Shown: piece by piece, positions 1 through 6,904 of the stretch
Numbering within the stretch: position 1 is the first letter of the stretch
Layout: every line of letters starts with the position of its first letter
DNA from: an uncultured Collinsella sp.
Lineage (GTDB): Bacteria > Actinomycetota > Coriobacteriia > Coriobacteriales > Coriobacteriaceae
NCBI GenBank assembly: GCA_934655835.1
Contig: CAKUHM010000062.1
Span: forward strand, 1-7,772
Length of the DNA: 7,772 nt
Direction of reading: 5' to 3'
Notes under the pieces: generated by a model
What the model saw: the letters and a program-made list of their open reading frames with translations, nothing else
Told to the model about the DNA's origin: nothing
Database searches by the model: none
Program-made: the position numbers and the translations under genes

Positions 1-1
1 G

Positions 2-451
2 TACGGAGCCGAGTGCCATGCGCTGGTGGAGACATTGGGCGTGCGTGACTTGATCTTTACCGGCCGCGTCAACGTGGTCGAGTACATGGAAAAGCTCGAC
101 TTTACCATTCTGACGAGCATCTCCGAGGGCCAGCCGCTCAGCGTGCTGGAGTCGCTTGCAGCGCGTCGCCCCTGCGTGACGACCGAGGTGGGCTGCTGCC
201 GCGAGCTGCTCGAAGGCGCCCCGGGCGATGACTTTGGCGTGGCAGGTTATTTGACGCCGCCCATGTATCGCAAGGGCTTGGCCGATGCCATGGAGCGCAT
301 GTGCACAAGCCGCGCCCGCCGCATTGAGATGGGGGAGCGCGGCCAGCGTCGTGTTGCCACGTACTTCTTGCACGAGCAGATGCTCGCCAACTATCGCGCG
401 ATGTACGACGAGACGGCGCGTGCGTTTGACCTGCCCAGAGAGGGGGAGTAG
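2..451 (+). CDS. pelF: PelF-type glycosyltransferase, C-terminal part (5' end outside window)
   Basis: The reading frame is open from base 2, and 149 C-terminal residues are visible before the TAG at 449-451. They match the second Rossmann half of a GT4-type, GT-B-fold glycosyltransferase: the stretch FTGRVNVVEYM is followed by SISEGQPLSVLESLA, in which Glu42 and Glu50 of the fragment form the retaining-transferase E-x7-E motif that grips the nucleotide sugar, and then by a typical helix with VTTEVGCCRELLEG. PelF is the cytosolic enzyme that polymerises UDP-activated N-acetylhexosamine into Pel polysaccharide. The assignment to PelF instead of a generic GT4 enzyme rests mainly on PelG following directly, 3 bases after the stop, and on the PelF-like wording of the E-x7-E region. 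The complete protein is usually about 500 residues, so roughly 70 percent lies upstream. An internal GTG at 26 is not a real start. Confidence 0.85.
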   Translation, partial: YGAECHALVETLGVRDLIFTGRVNVVEYMEKLDFTILTSISEGQPLSVLESLAARRPCVTTEVGCCRELLEGAPGDDFGVAGYLTPPMYRKGLADAMERMCTSRARRIEMGERGQRRVATYFLHEQMLANYRAMYDETARAFDLPREGE

Positions 452-454
452 CCG

Positions 455-1999
455 GTGGCCGGAATCGGTTTTGAGCTCAAACGCCTGTTTAGGCGCAAGG
501 GTCTGTTTGCTACGATGCGCGCCTATGGCTACGCCGGCATTGTGTGCACGGGCCCCATGCTGCTGGGTGTGCTGCTCCAGGTGGGTATCTTGGTGCTGTG
601 CGGTCTGTGGGGCGTGGGGCGCGCCAACCAGGACCTGCTGGTGTGCATGGTGACCTATACGCTGCTGGCGTCGCTTACGCTCACGAGCTTTTTCTCCATG
701 CCGGTCACGCGCTTTTTGGCCGACATGCTTTTTGCCGAGCGCGAGGATGAGATCTTGCCTTCGTTTTGGGGATCTAATGTCATCATGCTCGTTGCGGGCA
801 CGGTGCTCTACGGCGTCTTTTTGCTGTTCTCGGGCGCCACGCTGCTGCAGGGGCTGCTGTGCCTGTGGCTGTTCAACATTATGATCGTCAACTGGAATGG
901 TATGAGCTACCTCACGGCCATCAAGGATTATCGTGGCATTTTGTGCAGCTTTGCGGCCGCCATTGGCGTGGCGTGCCTGTGCGCCCTGGCAGCGCTGGCG
1001 TTGGGACTGCCGCCGGTCGAGGGCCTGTTGGCGTCAATCGCCCTAGGCTACGGCGTCATGCTCGCCTGGGATGTGGTACTGCTGTACCGGTATTTTCCAC
1101 GGAGTGACCGGAGTCCCTGGCGTTTTTTGCGCTGGCTCGACCAATTTATGCCGCTTGCGCTTACGGGGCTGTTTACCAACTTGGGGCTTTTCGCACACCT
1201 GGTTATTATCTGGGCGGGCCCTATTGGCGTGCAGATCAAAGGTCTTTTTTACGGGGCTCCTTACCATGACGTGCCCGCACTCATTGCGTTTTTGACCACA
1301 CTCGTTACGACCGTCAACTTTGTGGTGTCGGTCGAGGTCAATTTCTATCCGCGCTACCGTGACTACTACAGCCTGTTTAACGACGGCGGCGTGGTGGGCG
1401 ACATTATGGTGGCCGAGGAGGAGATGCTCGCTACGCTCAATCGGGAACTGCGCTTTTGCGCGCTCAAGCAGCTGTTTGTGACCGCGGCGGTCATTTCGCT
1501 CGAGACCACAGTTCTCTCGGCCCTGCCTCTGGGCTTTAACAACCTTATGCACGGGTATTTTCGAACGCTATGCGTAGGCTACGGCCTGTATGCCGTGGGC
1601 AACACGATCCTGCTTATCTTGCTGTACTTTACCGACTACAAGGGAGCCGTTCTGGCCTCGGGCCTGTTTGCCGGTGTGGCAGGGCTGGCGACCGCCGTGT
1701 CGTTGCTTTTACCGCAGCAGTTTTACGGCTTTGGCTTTTTGTTGGGTGCGGTGGTGTTTTTTATCGTGGCCCTGCTGCGGCTCGATACCTATACCGCCAA
1801 CTTGCCGTATCGTATCCTGAGCCAGCAGCCCATTGTGGCGACCGACAAAACGGGTCGCTTTACACAGCTGGGCCGCTTGCTCGACCGTGCCGAGCAGCGC
1901 TATGAGGAGTGCCGCCGCAAGGGCGTGCCGCACGGCGCGTTTCAGCGCGCAGTAGTTCGCGTGTATCGCAACCATTGGGGAGGTTCTGATGATCGATAA
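455..1999 (+). CDS. pelG: PelG, Pel exopolysaccharide membrane transporter
   Basis: This 514-residue polytopic membrane protein begins with MAGIGFELKRLF, close to the hallmark PelG N-terminus, followed by about twelve hydrophobic segments between residues 30 and 450. PelG belongs to the MOP (polysaccharide flippase-like) superfamily and works with PelF and other inner-membrane Pel proteins to move the growing polymer across the membrane. The GTG start at 455 is chosen because the purine-rich GAGGGGGAG (438-447) sits just before it and the N-terminal motif begins exactly there. The gene starts 3 bases after the pelF stop and overlaps the CotH start by 11 bases, so translation is probably coupled on both sides. 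The protein is longer than the Pseudomonas form (about 456 residues), mainly because of a charged, probably cytosolic tail of about 60 residues (from about 455) rich in Arg and Glu. The family call is strong; the role of the tail is unknown. Confidence 0.92.
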   Translation: MAGIGFELKRLFRRKGLFATMRAYGYAGIVCTGPMLLGVLLQVGILVLCGLWGVGRANQDLLVCMVTYTLLASLTLTSFFSMPVTRFLADMLFAEREDEILPSFWGSNVIMLVAGTVLYGVFLLFSGATLLQGLLCLWLFNIMIVNWNGMSYLTAIKDYRGILCSFAAAIGVACLCALAALALGLPPVEGLLASIALGYGVMLAWDVVLLYRYFPRSDRSPWRFLRWLDQFMPLALTGLFTNLGLFAHLVIIWAGPIGVQIKGLFYGAPYHDVPALIAFLTTLVTTVNFVVSVEVNFYPRYRDYYSLFNDGGVVGDIMVAEEEMLATLNRELRFCALKQLFVTAAVISLETTVLSALPLGFNNLMHGYFRTLCVGYGLYAVGNTILLILLYFTDYKGAVLASGLFAGVAGLATAVSLLLPQQFYGFGFLLGAVVFFIVALLRLDTYTANLPYRILSQQPIVATDKTGRFTQLGRLLDRAEQRYEECRRKGVPHGAFQRAVVRVYRNHWGGSDDR

Positions 2000-3758
2000 G
2001 TTGATGTCTCGCCGCTGTCTGATCGAGGCGGCTGCCGGCGCGCTGCTGCTTTCGGGTTGCTCATCTCAGGACGAATCCTCGACAAATAAGGTAAAAAAGC
2101 AGGACAAGATTAAAAAGGCCGAGGCCTCCGACGGTTCCAAGCACCTACGCGATAAGGACGAGCTGTACGAGGTCTACGACGACTCGGACATTGTGACCAT
2201 GTACCTGACGGTCTCGCGCGGCAACAGCTCCGAGAACACGGACCATAGCTGGGCCGAGATCAATACGTACTCGGTGTATGACTATGCCGACATGGGCGTG
2301 ACGCGCTATCAGGTTATGGGCCTGCTGCAGGCGGGCGACGAAGAAGGCCCGGTGGCCGGCGAGGTTGGCTATGGCGAGGAAGCGCCCAATGCCACCGTGC
2401 AGGTGCGCGGTCAGACATCGAGCTCCTACACGCAAAAGAATTACAAGGTGGAGCTCAAAAAGGGCAAGGGCACCTGGCGCCAACAGCGCGCGATTGCGCT
2501 CAACAAGCACATGGGCGAGGGTATGCGTTTTCGCAACAAGATGGCCTACGACCTTATCCGCGGGATTCCCCAGATGATGGGCCTGCGCACGCAGTTTGTG
2601 CATCTGTGGGTGTGCGACCAGACCGAAAAGTCCAACGATACTTTTGAGGACTACGGCCTGTTTACGCAGGTGGAGCAGCTCAACAAGACGGCGCTTAAGG
2701 CGCATGGCCTGGATAAGAGCGGGCACCTGTACAAGGTGAACAGCTTTGATTTCCATCGCTACGAGGACACAATTAAGCTTGCCGACGATCCCGACTACAA
2801 CCAGGCAAGCTTTGAGGGCATGCTCGAGATTAAGGGCGATTCGGACCACACCAAGCTCATCGAGATGCTCGATGCGCTCAACGACGAATCGCAAAAGATC
2901 GATGACGTGCTCGACACCTACTTTGATACCGAGAACCTGGTCTATTGGCTGGCGTTTCAGATTCTGACGGGCAACTGCGATACGCAGAACCGTAACTGCT
3001 ATCTGTATAGCCCGCTCAACTCCAATACGTGGTATTTTTTGGATTGGGATAACGACGGCATGCTGCGCAAGCTGGAGCTGTCCCTTACCGGTTTTTCGGA
3101 CTACGCGAGCTGGGAGCGCGGTGTGAGCAACTATTGGGGCAACGTGCTGTTCAATCGCGCGCTGCGCAGCAAGTCGTTCCGTAGCGAGCTCGACCGCGCC
3201 GTAAAGGACCTGCGCTCGTATATGACCGAGGCGCGCCTGGCCAAGATGATCAAACATTATCGCGAGGTTACCGAATCCCTGGTCTTTGCTTCGCCCGATA
3301 TCGACAATCTGCCTGTCACCAAGGACGAATACGAGCAGATCGCCGCGGCGATTCCCTCCGAGATCGAGGAGAACTATAAGAGCTACTGCGAGAGCTATAA
3401 AAAGCCCATGCCGTTCTACATTGGCGTGCCGCAGATCGATAACGGTAAGCTGCGCATTAAATGGGATGCGTCCTACGACTTTAAGGCGCGTGACATTCGC
3501 TATACCGTGGAGCTGGCGCGCGACTATGCCATAAGCGACGTGCTTTTTAAGGCCGAGGACGTGCTACTTCCCGAGGTGACCTGTGATGCGCCCGATGCCG
3601 GCCAGTATTTTGTGCGCGTGCGCGCCACCAACTCCGACGGCTATACGCAAGATGCGTTTGACTACTATGTGACCGACGACGGCAAGCACTACGGCATGAA
3701 GTGTTTCTACGTGCAAGACGGCGGTAAGGTCGTGGAGGATACGTATGAGGAGGGCTAG
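1989..3758 (+). CDS. CotH-family secreted protein kinase, lipoprotein with C-terminal FnIII-like domain
   Basis: This 589-residue protein starts with SRRCLIEAAAGALLLSGC: a lipobox (LSGC, lipidated Cys24) preceded by a twin arginine (Arg8-Arg9), so it is probably anchored outside the membrane, possibly through the Tat route. A Lys/Asp-rich linker (25-60) follows. Residues about 130-360 are a CotH domain with RGQTSSSYTQK (140-150), DYGLFTQVEQLNK (221-233), NCDTQNRN (329-336) and LDWDND (351-356), the last two being the probable catalytic and metal-binding acidic motifs. Characterised CotH proteins phosphorylate spore-coat or secreted proteins with ATP. Residues about 472-562 look like a fibronectin type III-type beta sandwich (IKWDASYDF, YTVELA, GQYFVRVRATNSDGY) that could bind a surface partner. 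The ATG at 1989 has GGGGAGG (1977-1983) at good spacing; a second ATG at 2004 is less likely. It overlaps pelG by 11 bases and the next gene by 14. The substrate is unknown; spore-coat function is unlikely because Coriobacteriia do not form spores. Confidence 0.88.
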   Translation: MIDKLMSRRCLIEAAAGALLLSGCSSQDESSTNKVKKQDKIKKAEASDGSKHLRDKDELYEVYDDSDIVTMYLTVSRGNSSENTDHSWAEINTYSVYDYADMGVTRYQVMGLLQAGDEEGPVAGEVGYGEEAPNATVQVRGQTSSSYTQKNYKVELKKGKGTWRQQRAIALNKHMGEGMRFRNKMAYDLIRGIPQMMGLRTQFVHLWVCDQTEKSNDTFEDYGLFTQVEQLNKTALKAHGLDKSGHLYKVNSFDFHRYEDTIKLADDPDYNQASFEGMLEIKGDSDHTKLIEMLDALNDESQKIDDVLDTYFDTENLVYWLAFQILTGNCDTQNRNCYLYSPLNSNTWYFLDWDNDGMLRKLELSLTGFSDYASWERGVSNYWGNVLFNRALRSKSFRSELDRAVKDLRSYMTEARLAKMIKHYREVTESLVFASPDIDNLPVTKDEYEQIAAAIPSEIEENYKSYCESYKKPMPFYIGVPQIDNGKLRIKWDASYDFKARDIRYTVELARDYAISDVLFKAEDVLLPEVTCDAPDAGQYFVRVRATNSDGYTQDAFDYYVTDDGKHYGMKCFYVQDGGKVVEDTYEEG

Positions 3759-4536
3759 CGCGCTGCTTGAGCGCCTGGCGGCCCCGCCTGCGCGCACTAC
3801 GCAGGAGCGCTACCGCCACGAGCTCAAGTACCTTATCAACGAGGGCGAGCATACTGCGCTTGCCTGCCGTATGGCCCCGGTCTTTAACCTGGACAAACAT
3901 GCGCAGGCGGGCGGCTACACCATCCGCAGCCTGTATTTCGATGACTACTGCAACTCGGCCTATGAGGAAAAAGACGCCGGCATCCTGATGCGCAAAAAGT
4001 ATCGTGTGCGCATCTATAACGGCGGCGACAAGGTGATTAAGCTCGAGCGCAAAAAGAAGTACGGCAGCTGGATCTACAAGGAGGACGCGCCACTCACGCG
4101 TGGCGAGTTTGAGCAGATTCTGGCCGGCGACTACGACTTTTTGCTGAGGAGCCCCTATCCGCTCTGTCGCGAGTTCTACATCGAGTGCATCTGCAATATG
4201 ATGCGCCCGCGGACCATCGTGGACTACGAGCGCGAGCCGTGGGTGATGGACGAAGGTACCGTGCGCATTACCTTTGATAGCAACGTGCGTGCGGCGGTGG
4301 GAAGCTTTGACATCTTTGACGCGACGTTGCCCGCGTTGCCCGTGCTGGAGCCCGGCAAGCTGGTGATGGAGGTCAAGTTTACCGAGTTTTGCCCGCAGCT
4401 GGTGCGCGATATGGTGCCGCCAGGTGCGGCCGAACTCACGGCGGTCTCTAAGTACTGCCTGTGTTATGACAAGACCGCCTACCTGCGCGGTTTTAACTAC
4501 TGGGAATCGGATTTTGAGAACCGAGGGGATATTTAG
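3745..4536 (+). CDS. VTC-domain polyphosphate polymerase-like protein
   Basis: These 263 residues form almost only a VTC domain, the triphosphate-tunnel fold that in yeast Vtc4 makes polyphosphate from ATP. Positively charged tunnel positions are all present: HELKYLI (Lys28), KKYRVRIYN (Arg87, Arg89), IKLERKKK (Lys99, Arg102), VDYEREPW (Arg163), VRITFD (Arg174), VMEVKF (acidic Glu209, a likely metal ligand) and SKYCLCY (Lys236). I therefore expect it to be an active polymerase or related nucleotide triphosphatase. Unlike the eukaryotic proteins it has no SPX domain and no membrane segments; the next gene may supply the membrane part. ATG 3745 is preceded by GTGGAGG (3732-3738), and the gene overlaps the end of the CotH gene by 14 bases. 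VTC, DUF4956 and CotH genes are, as I recall, often neighbours in Gram-positive bacteria. Product chemistry has not been established here. Confidence 0.88.
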   Translation: MRRASALLERLAAPPARTTQERYRHELKYLINEGEHTALACRMAPVFNLDKHAQAGGYTIRSLYFDDYCNSAYEEKDAGILMRKKYRVRIYNGGDKVIKLERKKKYGSWIYKEDAPLTRGEFEQILAGDYDFLLRSPYPLCREFYIECICNMMRPRTIVDYEREPWVMDEGTVRITFDSNVRAAVGSFDIFDATLPALPVLEPGKLVMEVKFTEFCPQLVRDMVPPGAAELTAVSKYCLCYDKTAYLRGFNYWESDFENRGDI

Positions 4537-4539
4537 ACC

Positions 4540-5205
4540 ATGAGCACCAGGGACTTTTTTAAGAACTCCGTCTTGGAGGCGTTTGGTCAGGTCGACCCTG
4601 CCAAGATCGGCCTGTCGCTGCTCGTGGCGCTCGCCATGGGCATCCTGATCTACTACGTGTACAAGCGCTTTTTTACCGGCGTGGTGTATTCGCGCAGTTT
4701 CGCCGTGACGCTCGTGGGTATGTGCGTGCTCACCTGCATGGTCACGCTCGCGATCTCGACAAACGTGGTCATCTCGCTTGGTATGGTCGGTGCTCTGTCT
4801 ATCGTCCGCTACCGTACGGCGGTCAAGGACCCGCTCGACCTGCTGTATCTGTTTTGGGCCATTACCACGGGCATTACGGCGGGAGCCGGCATGTATGCGC
4901 TCGTGGGGCTCACGGCGGTGGTGATCGTGGTGATGATTGCCGGTTTTGCGAGTCACCAGGACAAGGCGCGCGTGTACATGATGGTCATCCACTACACGGG
5001 GCAGACCACCGGCGATGATATCGTGCGTGCATTTGGGCGCACCAAGTTTTCCGTCAAGTCCAAGACGATGCGCGGCGACAAGGTCGAGATGACGGTTGAG
5101 GTGTTCTCGGACGGCGTGGATATGCCCTATGCCGACGCCATCCGCGCGCTCGATGGCGTGGAAGATCTAACGCTCATCCAATACAACGGCGAATATCACG
5201 GCTAA
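4540..5205 (+). CDS. DUF4956 family membrane protein
   Basis: This 221-residue protein has four likely membrane segments (about 22-41, 53-72, 74-90 with 100-117, and 118-136). Its most conserved-looking stretch is ISLGMVGALSIVRYRTAVKD (78-97), the signature of DUF4956, which resembles the MgtC-like 'GALS/R' membrane core. Residues about 140-221 form a soluble alpha/beta domain (VYMMVIHYTG, KVEMTVEVFS, LTLIQYNG) that looks like a small ferredoxin-like fold. The function of the family is not known to me from experiment. It starts 3 bases after the VTC gene, with GAGGGG (4523-4528) about 11 bases ahead of the ATG, and ends the operon. Because the VTC protein here is soluble, a natural inference is that DUF4956 provides a membrane channel or anchor for its polyphosphate product, mirroring the single-chain arrangement of eukaryotic VTC. 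That pairing is inference. Confidence 0.85.
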   Translation: MSTRDFFKNSVLEAFGQVDPAKIGLSLLVALAMGILIYYVYKRFFTGVVYSRSFAVTLVGMCVLTCMVTLAISTNVVISLGMVGALSIVRYRTAVKDPLDLLYLFWAITTGITAGAGMYALVGLTAVVIVVMIAGFASHQDKARVYMMVIHYTGQTTGDDIVRAFGRTKFSVKSKTMRGDKVEMTVEVFSDGVDMPYADAIRALDGVEDLTLIQYNGEYHG

Positions 5206-5209
5206 TTTT

Positions 5210-5237
5210 GTTCCGGCGTTCTAACAAACGCCGGAAC
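5210..5237 (+). terminator. Stem-loop at end of the pel-CotH-VTC operon
   Basis: An 11-base-pair perfect stem, GTTCCGGCGTT pairing with AACGCCGGAAC, closes a 6-base loop (CTAACA), beginning 5 bases after the DUF4956 stop. Position and strength fit a transcription terminator or a 3'-end stabilising hairpin. There is no run of T after it on either strand, so classic intrinsic termination is not certain. Confidence 0.6.
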
Positions 5238-5317
5238 GCTCGACGCTGCTTGCGCTGACGTTTTCTCGACCTGGGTGGGCTAGTCTTGGTTTGGTTTTAT
5301 GTAAGGGTTGGTGTCGC

Positions 5318-6310
5318 GTGGACGTGCAACAGCTAGAAGAGTCCTGGGCTGCAAGGGCCGGCGCGCGTGAGGCGCGTCTTGTTGCGGCCTCGCACGTGCC
5401 GGCGGCGCTGTCGCTGCTGGGGATTGTGCGTCCCAGCGATCGCCTGGTCGTGTTTGCCGATGACTTTGCCGATGCGTTTGCTCGCGGCTTTGATGCCTGC
5501 GACGTTGCGCTGGTGGGGGAGCCTGCGGCTGCGACGTTTGCTGCCGCGTCCGAGGGCTTTGTTGCTTCGTTTGATGATGGCAGGTCGCATCTGTGGTGGT
5601 TCGTCAATTCCATCGGCGGGTTTGGCCTGCGTGTGCCCGATCTTCGTGCCCTGGGCCGCGCGGCGCGTGAGGCTCATGCGCTGCTGGTTGTGGACAACAC
5701 CGTGGCGTCGGCTTTTGGCTGCGATTCGCTGCGGCTGGGTGCCGCGCTGTCGCTCGAGGCACTCGACCGTGTGTGTGCCGGTGAAGCTCCGCGCAAGCTC
5801 GTCGCCGTCTCGGTGGCGCGCTCGCAGCTCAAGCGCCATCGCGTGGATGCCGCCGCAGAGTGCGCACACGCGTTGCTTGCGACCTGCAGCGCTCCTGCTT
5901 TTGACCTGTCTGCTGAGGAGACCGACGTGCTAGAACGTGGGCTGTCCTCGCTCGATGCTCGCATGCAGGCGCACTTCGATCGCGCCCGTGCGCTGGCCGA
6001 GTATCTGGCTGCCAACGAGATGGTGCGCAACGTGCGCTATCCCGGGCTGAGCTCGCATCCCGACCATGCGGTTGCAACGGGAATCCTCGAGCACGGCTTT
6101 GGCCCGGCAGTTGAGTTTGACCTTATCGAGCGAAGTGCGGGTGAGCTGTTCGGCACATTGCCGGGGGAGTTCCGCACGTCGCCCGCCGGCGGCGCAACGA
6201 CACGCCTTTCGGCCCCACGCGGCAAGCAGGGGAGCACCATCCGCCTCTTCGCCGGCACCGACGACCCCCTGCAGGTGGCTGCCACTCTCGATAACGCCCT
6301 TCGCAAGTAG
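5318..6310 (+). CDS. Degenerate Cys/Met-metabolism PLP-dependent enzyme homologue, likely pseudoenzyme
   Basis: These 330 residues (GTG start) resemble the cystathionine gamma-synthase / gamma-lyase family, whose members are usually 380-400 residues and use PLP. Recognisable family landmarks are LLVVDNTVAS (122-131, with the PLP-pyridine Asp126), LERGLSSLDARMQAHFDRA (205-223), VRNVRYPGLSSHPDH (236-250), and a C-terminal IRLFAGTDD (308-316) in place of the family's R-L-S-x-G-x-E-D. Missing features are the N-terminal Y-x-R tetramer/PLP-phosphate segment, the S-S-G-M-type phosphate loop (here AASH, 23-26), and the lysine of S-A-T-K-Y (here SVARS, 165-169, with Arg168 at the lysine position). 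Start: AAGGG (5303-5307) lies about 10 bases before GTG 5318; an upstream TTG at 5291 is possible but has no good ribosome site. It lies 112 bases past the previous gene, beyond the stem-loop, so it is probably a separate unit. Reading frame is intact, so this is not a decayed gene by frameshift. Confidence 0.8.
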   Translation: MDVQQLEESWAARAGAREARLVAASHVPAALSLLGIVRPSDRLVVFADDFADAFARGFDACDVALVGEPAAATFAAASEGFVASFDDGRSHLWWFVNSIGGFGLRVPDLRALGRAAREAHALLVVDNTVASAFGCDSLRLGAALSLEALDRVCAGEAPRKLVAVSVARSQLKRHRVDAAAECAHALLATCSAPAFDLSAEETDVLERGLSSLDARMQAHFDRARALAEYLAANEMVRNVRYPGLSSHPDHAVATGILEHGFGPAVEFDLIERSAGELFGTLPGEFRTSPAGGATTRLSAPRGKQGSTIRLFAGTDDPLQVAATLDNALRK

Positions 6311-6318
6311 CTAATCGG

Positions 6319-6492
6319 GGTCTGTGTCACGAAAACGGCCTATTTACTACATTTAAGCAATAGGGGTCGACCACACCCGCCTATTTTGAAAATTACCAAG
6401 CTGTTTACCAGCGGTTTTAGTTTCATAATGTCCGGTATGGTCGTGGGTATTCAACTAAACGTAGTAGATGGGCCCGTTTTGTGGCGCGAGCC
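6319..6492 (+). repeat. 174-base near-palindrome between convergent genes (MITE-like or structured RNA)
   Basis: The arms 6319-6372 and 6439-6492 are imperfect inverted copies. Shared blocks include CAC-AAA, GGCC, TACTAC/GTAGTA, TTTA and CGACC/GGTCG. The pairing continues inward (about 6383-6395 with 6417-6429) to an apical stem GCTG-TTTAC-CAGC at 6400-6412. The symmetry axis is constant across the whole length, so it is one long hairpin with an internal loop near 6363-6367. In the outer 26 positions seven mismatches are G-U when read as plus-strand RNA and one is C-A. The remaining bases of the 223-base gap (6311-6318, 6493-6533) hold no gene; they contain short A/T runs and no clear terminator. 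Whether copies exist elsewhere cannot be seen here. Confidence 0.7.
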
Positions 6493-6533
6493 TCAACCCG
6501 AGGGCGCTGTGGGCTAAAAACCGCTTAAAAGGA

Positions 6534-6881
6534 CTACTCCGCGTTGATGCTGGCGATGAGGACGTCGGCTTTGGCGGCTATGGCCTGGTTGATGTCAGCC
6601 TGCAGCTCCTCGTACACCGCTATGGCTCGCTCGCCGGCGGGGGTGAGGGTGGATCCGCGGGCGCCGTCGCGCTCGATGAGCTTGCAGCCCAGCTGTTCTT
6701 CCGCCTCGTTCACAATGCGCCAGGCCTTGGAGTACGCCATGCCCATGCTCTTGGCGGCGCGGTTGAGTGAGTGCTCGCGGGCAATACCCTGCAGCAGCAA
6801 GACGCAGCCTTGACCAAACACGCCCGGCAGGTCTTTGTCGCACGCTTGAATGACCAACTTTGCCGTCGTCTTGTACTTCAT
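6534..6881 (-). CDS. ModE N-terminal-like winged-helix transcription regulator
   Basis: This 115-residue protein is essentially one winged helix-turn-helix domain of the type found at the N-terminus of ModE and in LysR relatives. The helices fall in GCVLLLQGIAREHSLNRAAK (25-44) and MGMAYSKAWRIVNEAEEQLG (46-65), followed by the wing KLIERDGARGSTLTPAG (67-83) and a final helix (84-112). ModE itself controls molybdenum genes through a C-terminal molybdate-binding domain, which is absent here, so the ligand is unknown. Single-domain proteins of this kind are common and are often linked to metal or redox enzymes. Start choice: ATG (complement of 6879-6881) has GGAG close by, and a GTG 9 bases further upstream (6888-6890) is preceded by GGGGAG at only 2 bases. 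An in-frame stop lies just before that, so these are the only options. It is transcribed away from guaB and converges on the PLP gene. Confidence 0.82.
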   Translation of the reverse strand: MKYKTTAKLVIQACDKDLPGVFGQGCVLLLQGIAREHSLNRAAKSMGMAYSKAWRIVNEAEEQLGCKLIERDGARGSTLTPAGERAIAVYEELQADINQAIAAKADVLIASINAE

Positions 6882-6904
6882 ACGCTCCACGTCTCCCCGC
6901 TAAA

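Noticed and set aside
2145..3257. A 370-codon open frame on the minus strand inside the CotH gene
   Set aside because: It is the mirror of a strongly supported coding region, and its Val/Leu/His-rich composition is that of antisense translation.
3547..4992. A 481-codon open frame on the minus strand across the VTC and DUF4956 genes
   Set aside because: Its product is His/Arg-rich with no recognisable domain, and the plus strand here carries clear family matches with ribosome sites. Long antisense frames are common in GC-rich coding DNA.
5291..5317. TTG start at 5291 for the PLP-like gene
   Set aside because: The extra nine residues (MVLCKGWCR) match nothing in the family, and the only good ribosome site (5303-5307) lies inside this stretch and points to GTG 5318.
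5238..5317. Promoter for the PLP-like gene
   Set aside because: TAGTCT at 5281 and TTTTAT at 5295 resemble a -10, but neither has a fitting -35 at 16-18 bases, so no promoter is called.
6468..6770. Plus-strand frame across the end of the palindrome and the regulator gene
   Set aside because: It is antisense to the winged-helix gene and starts in the repeat, with no ribosome site.
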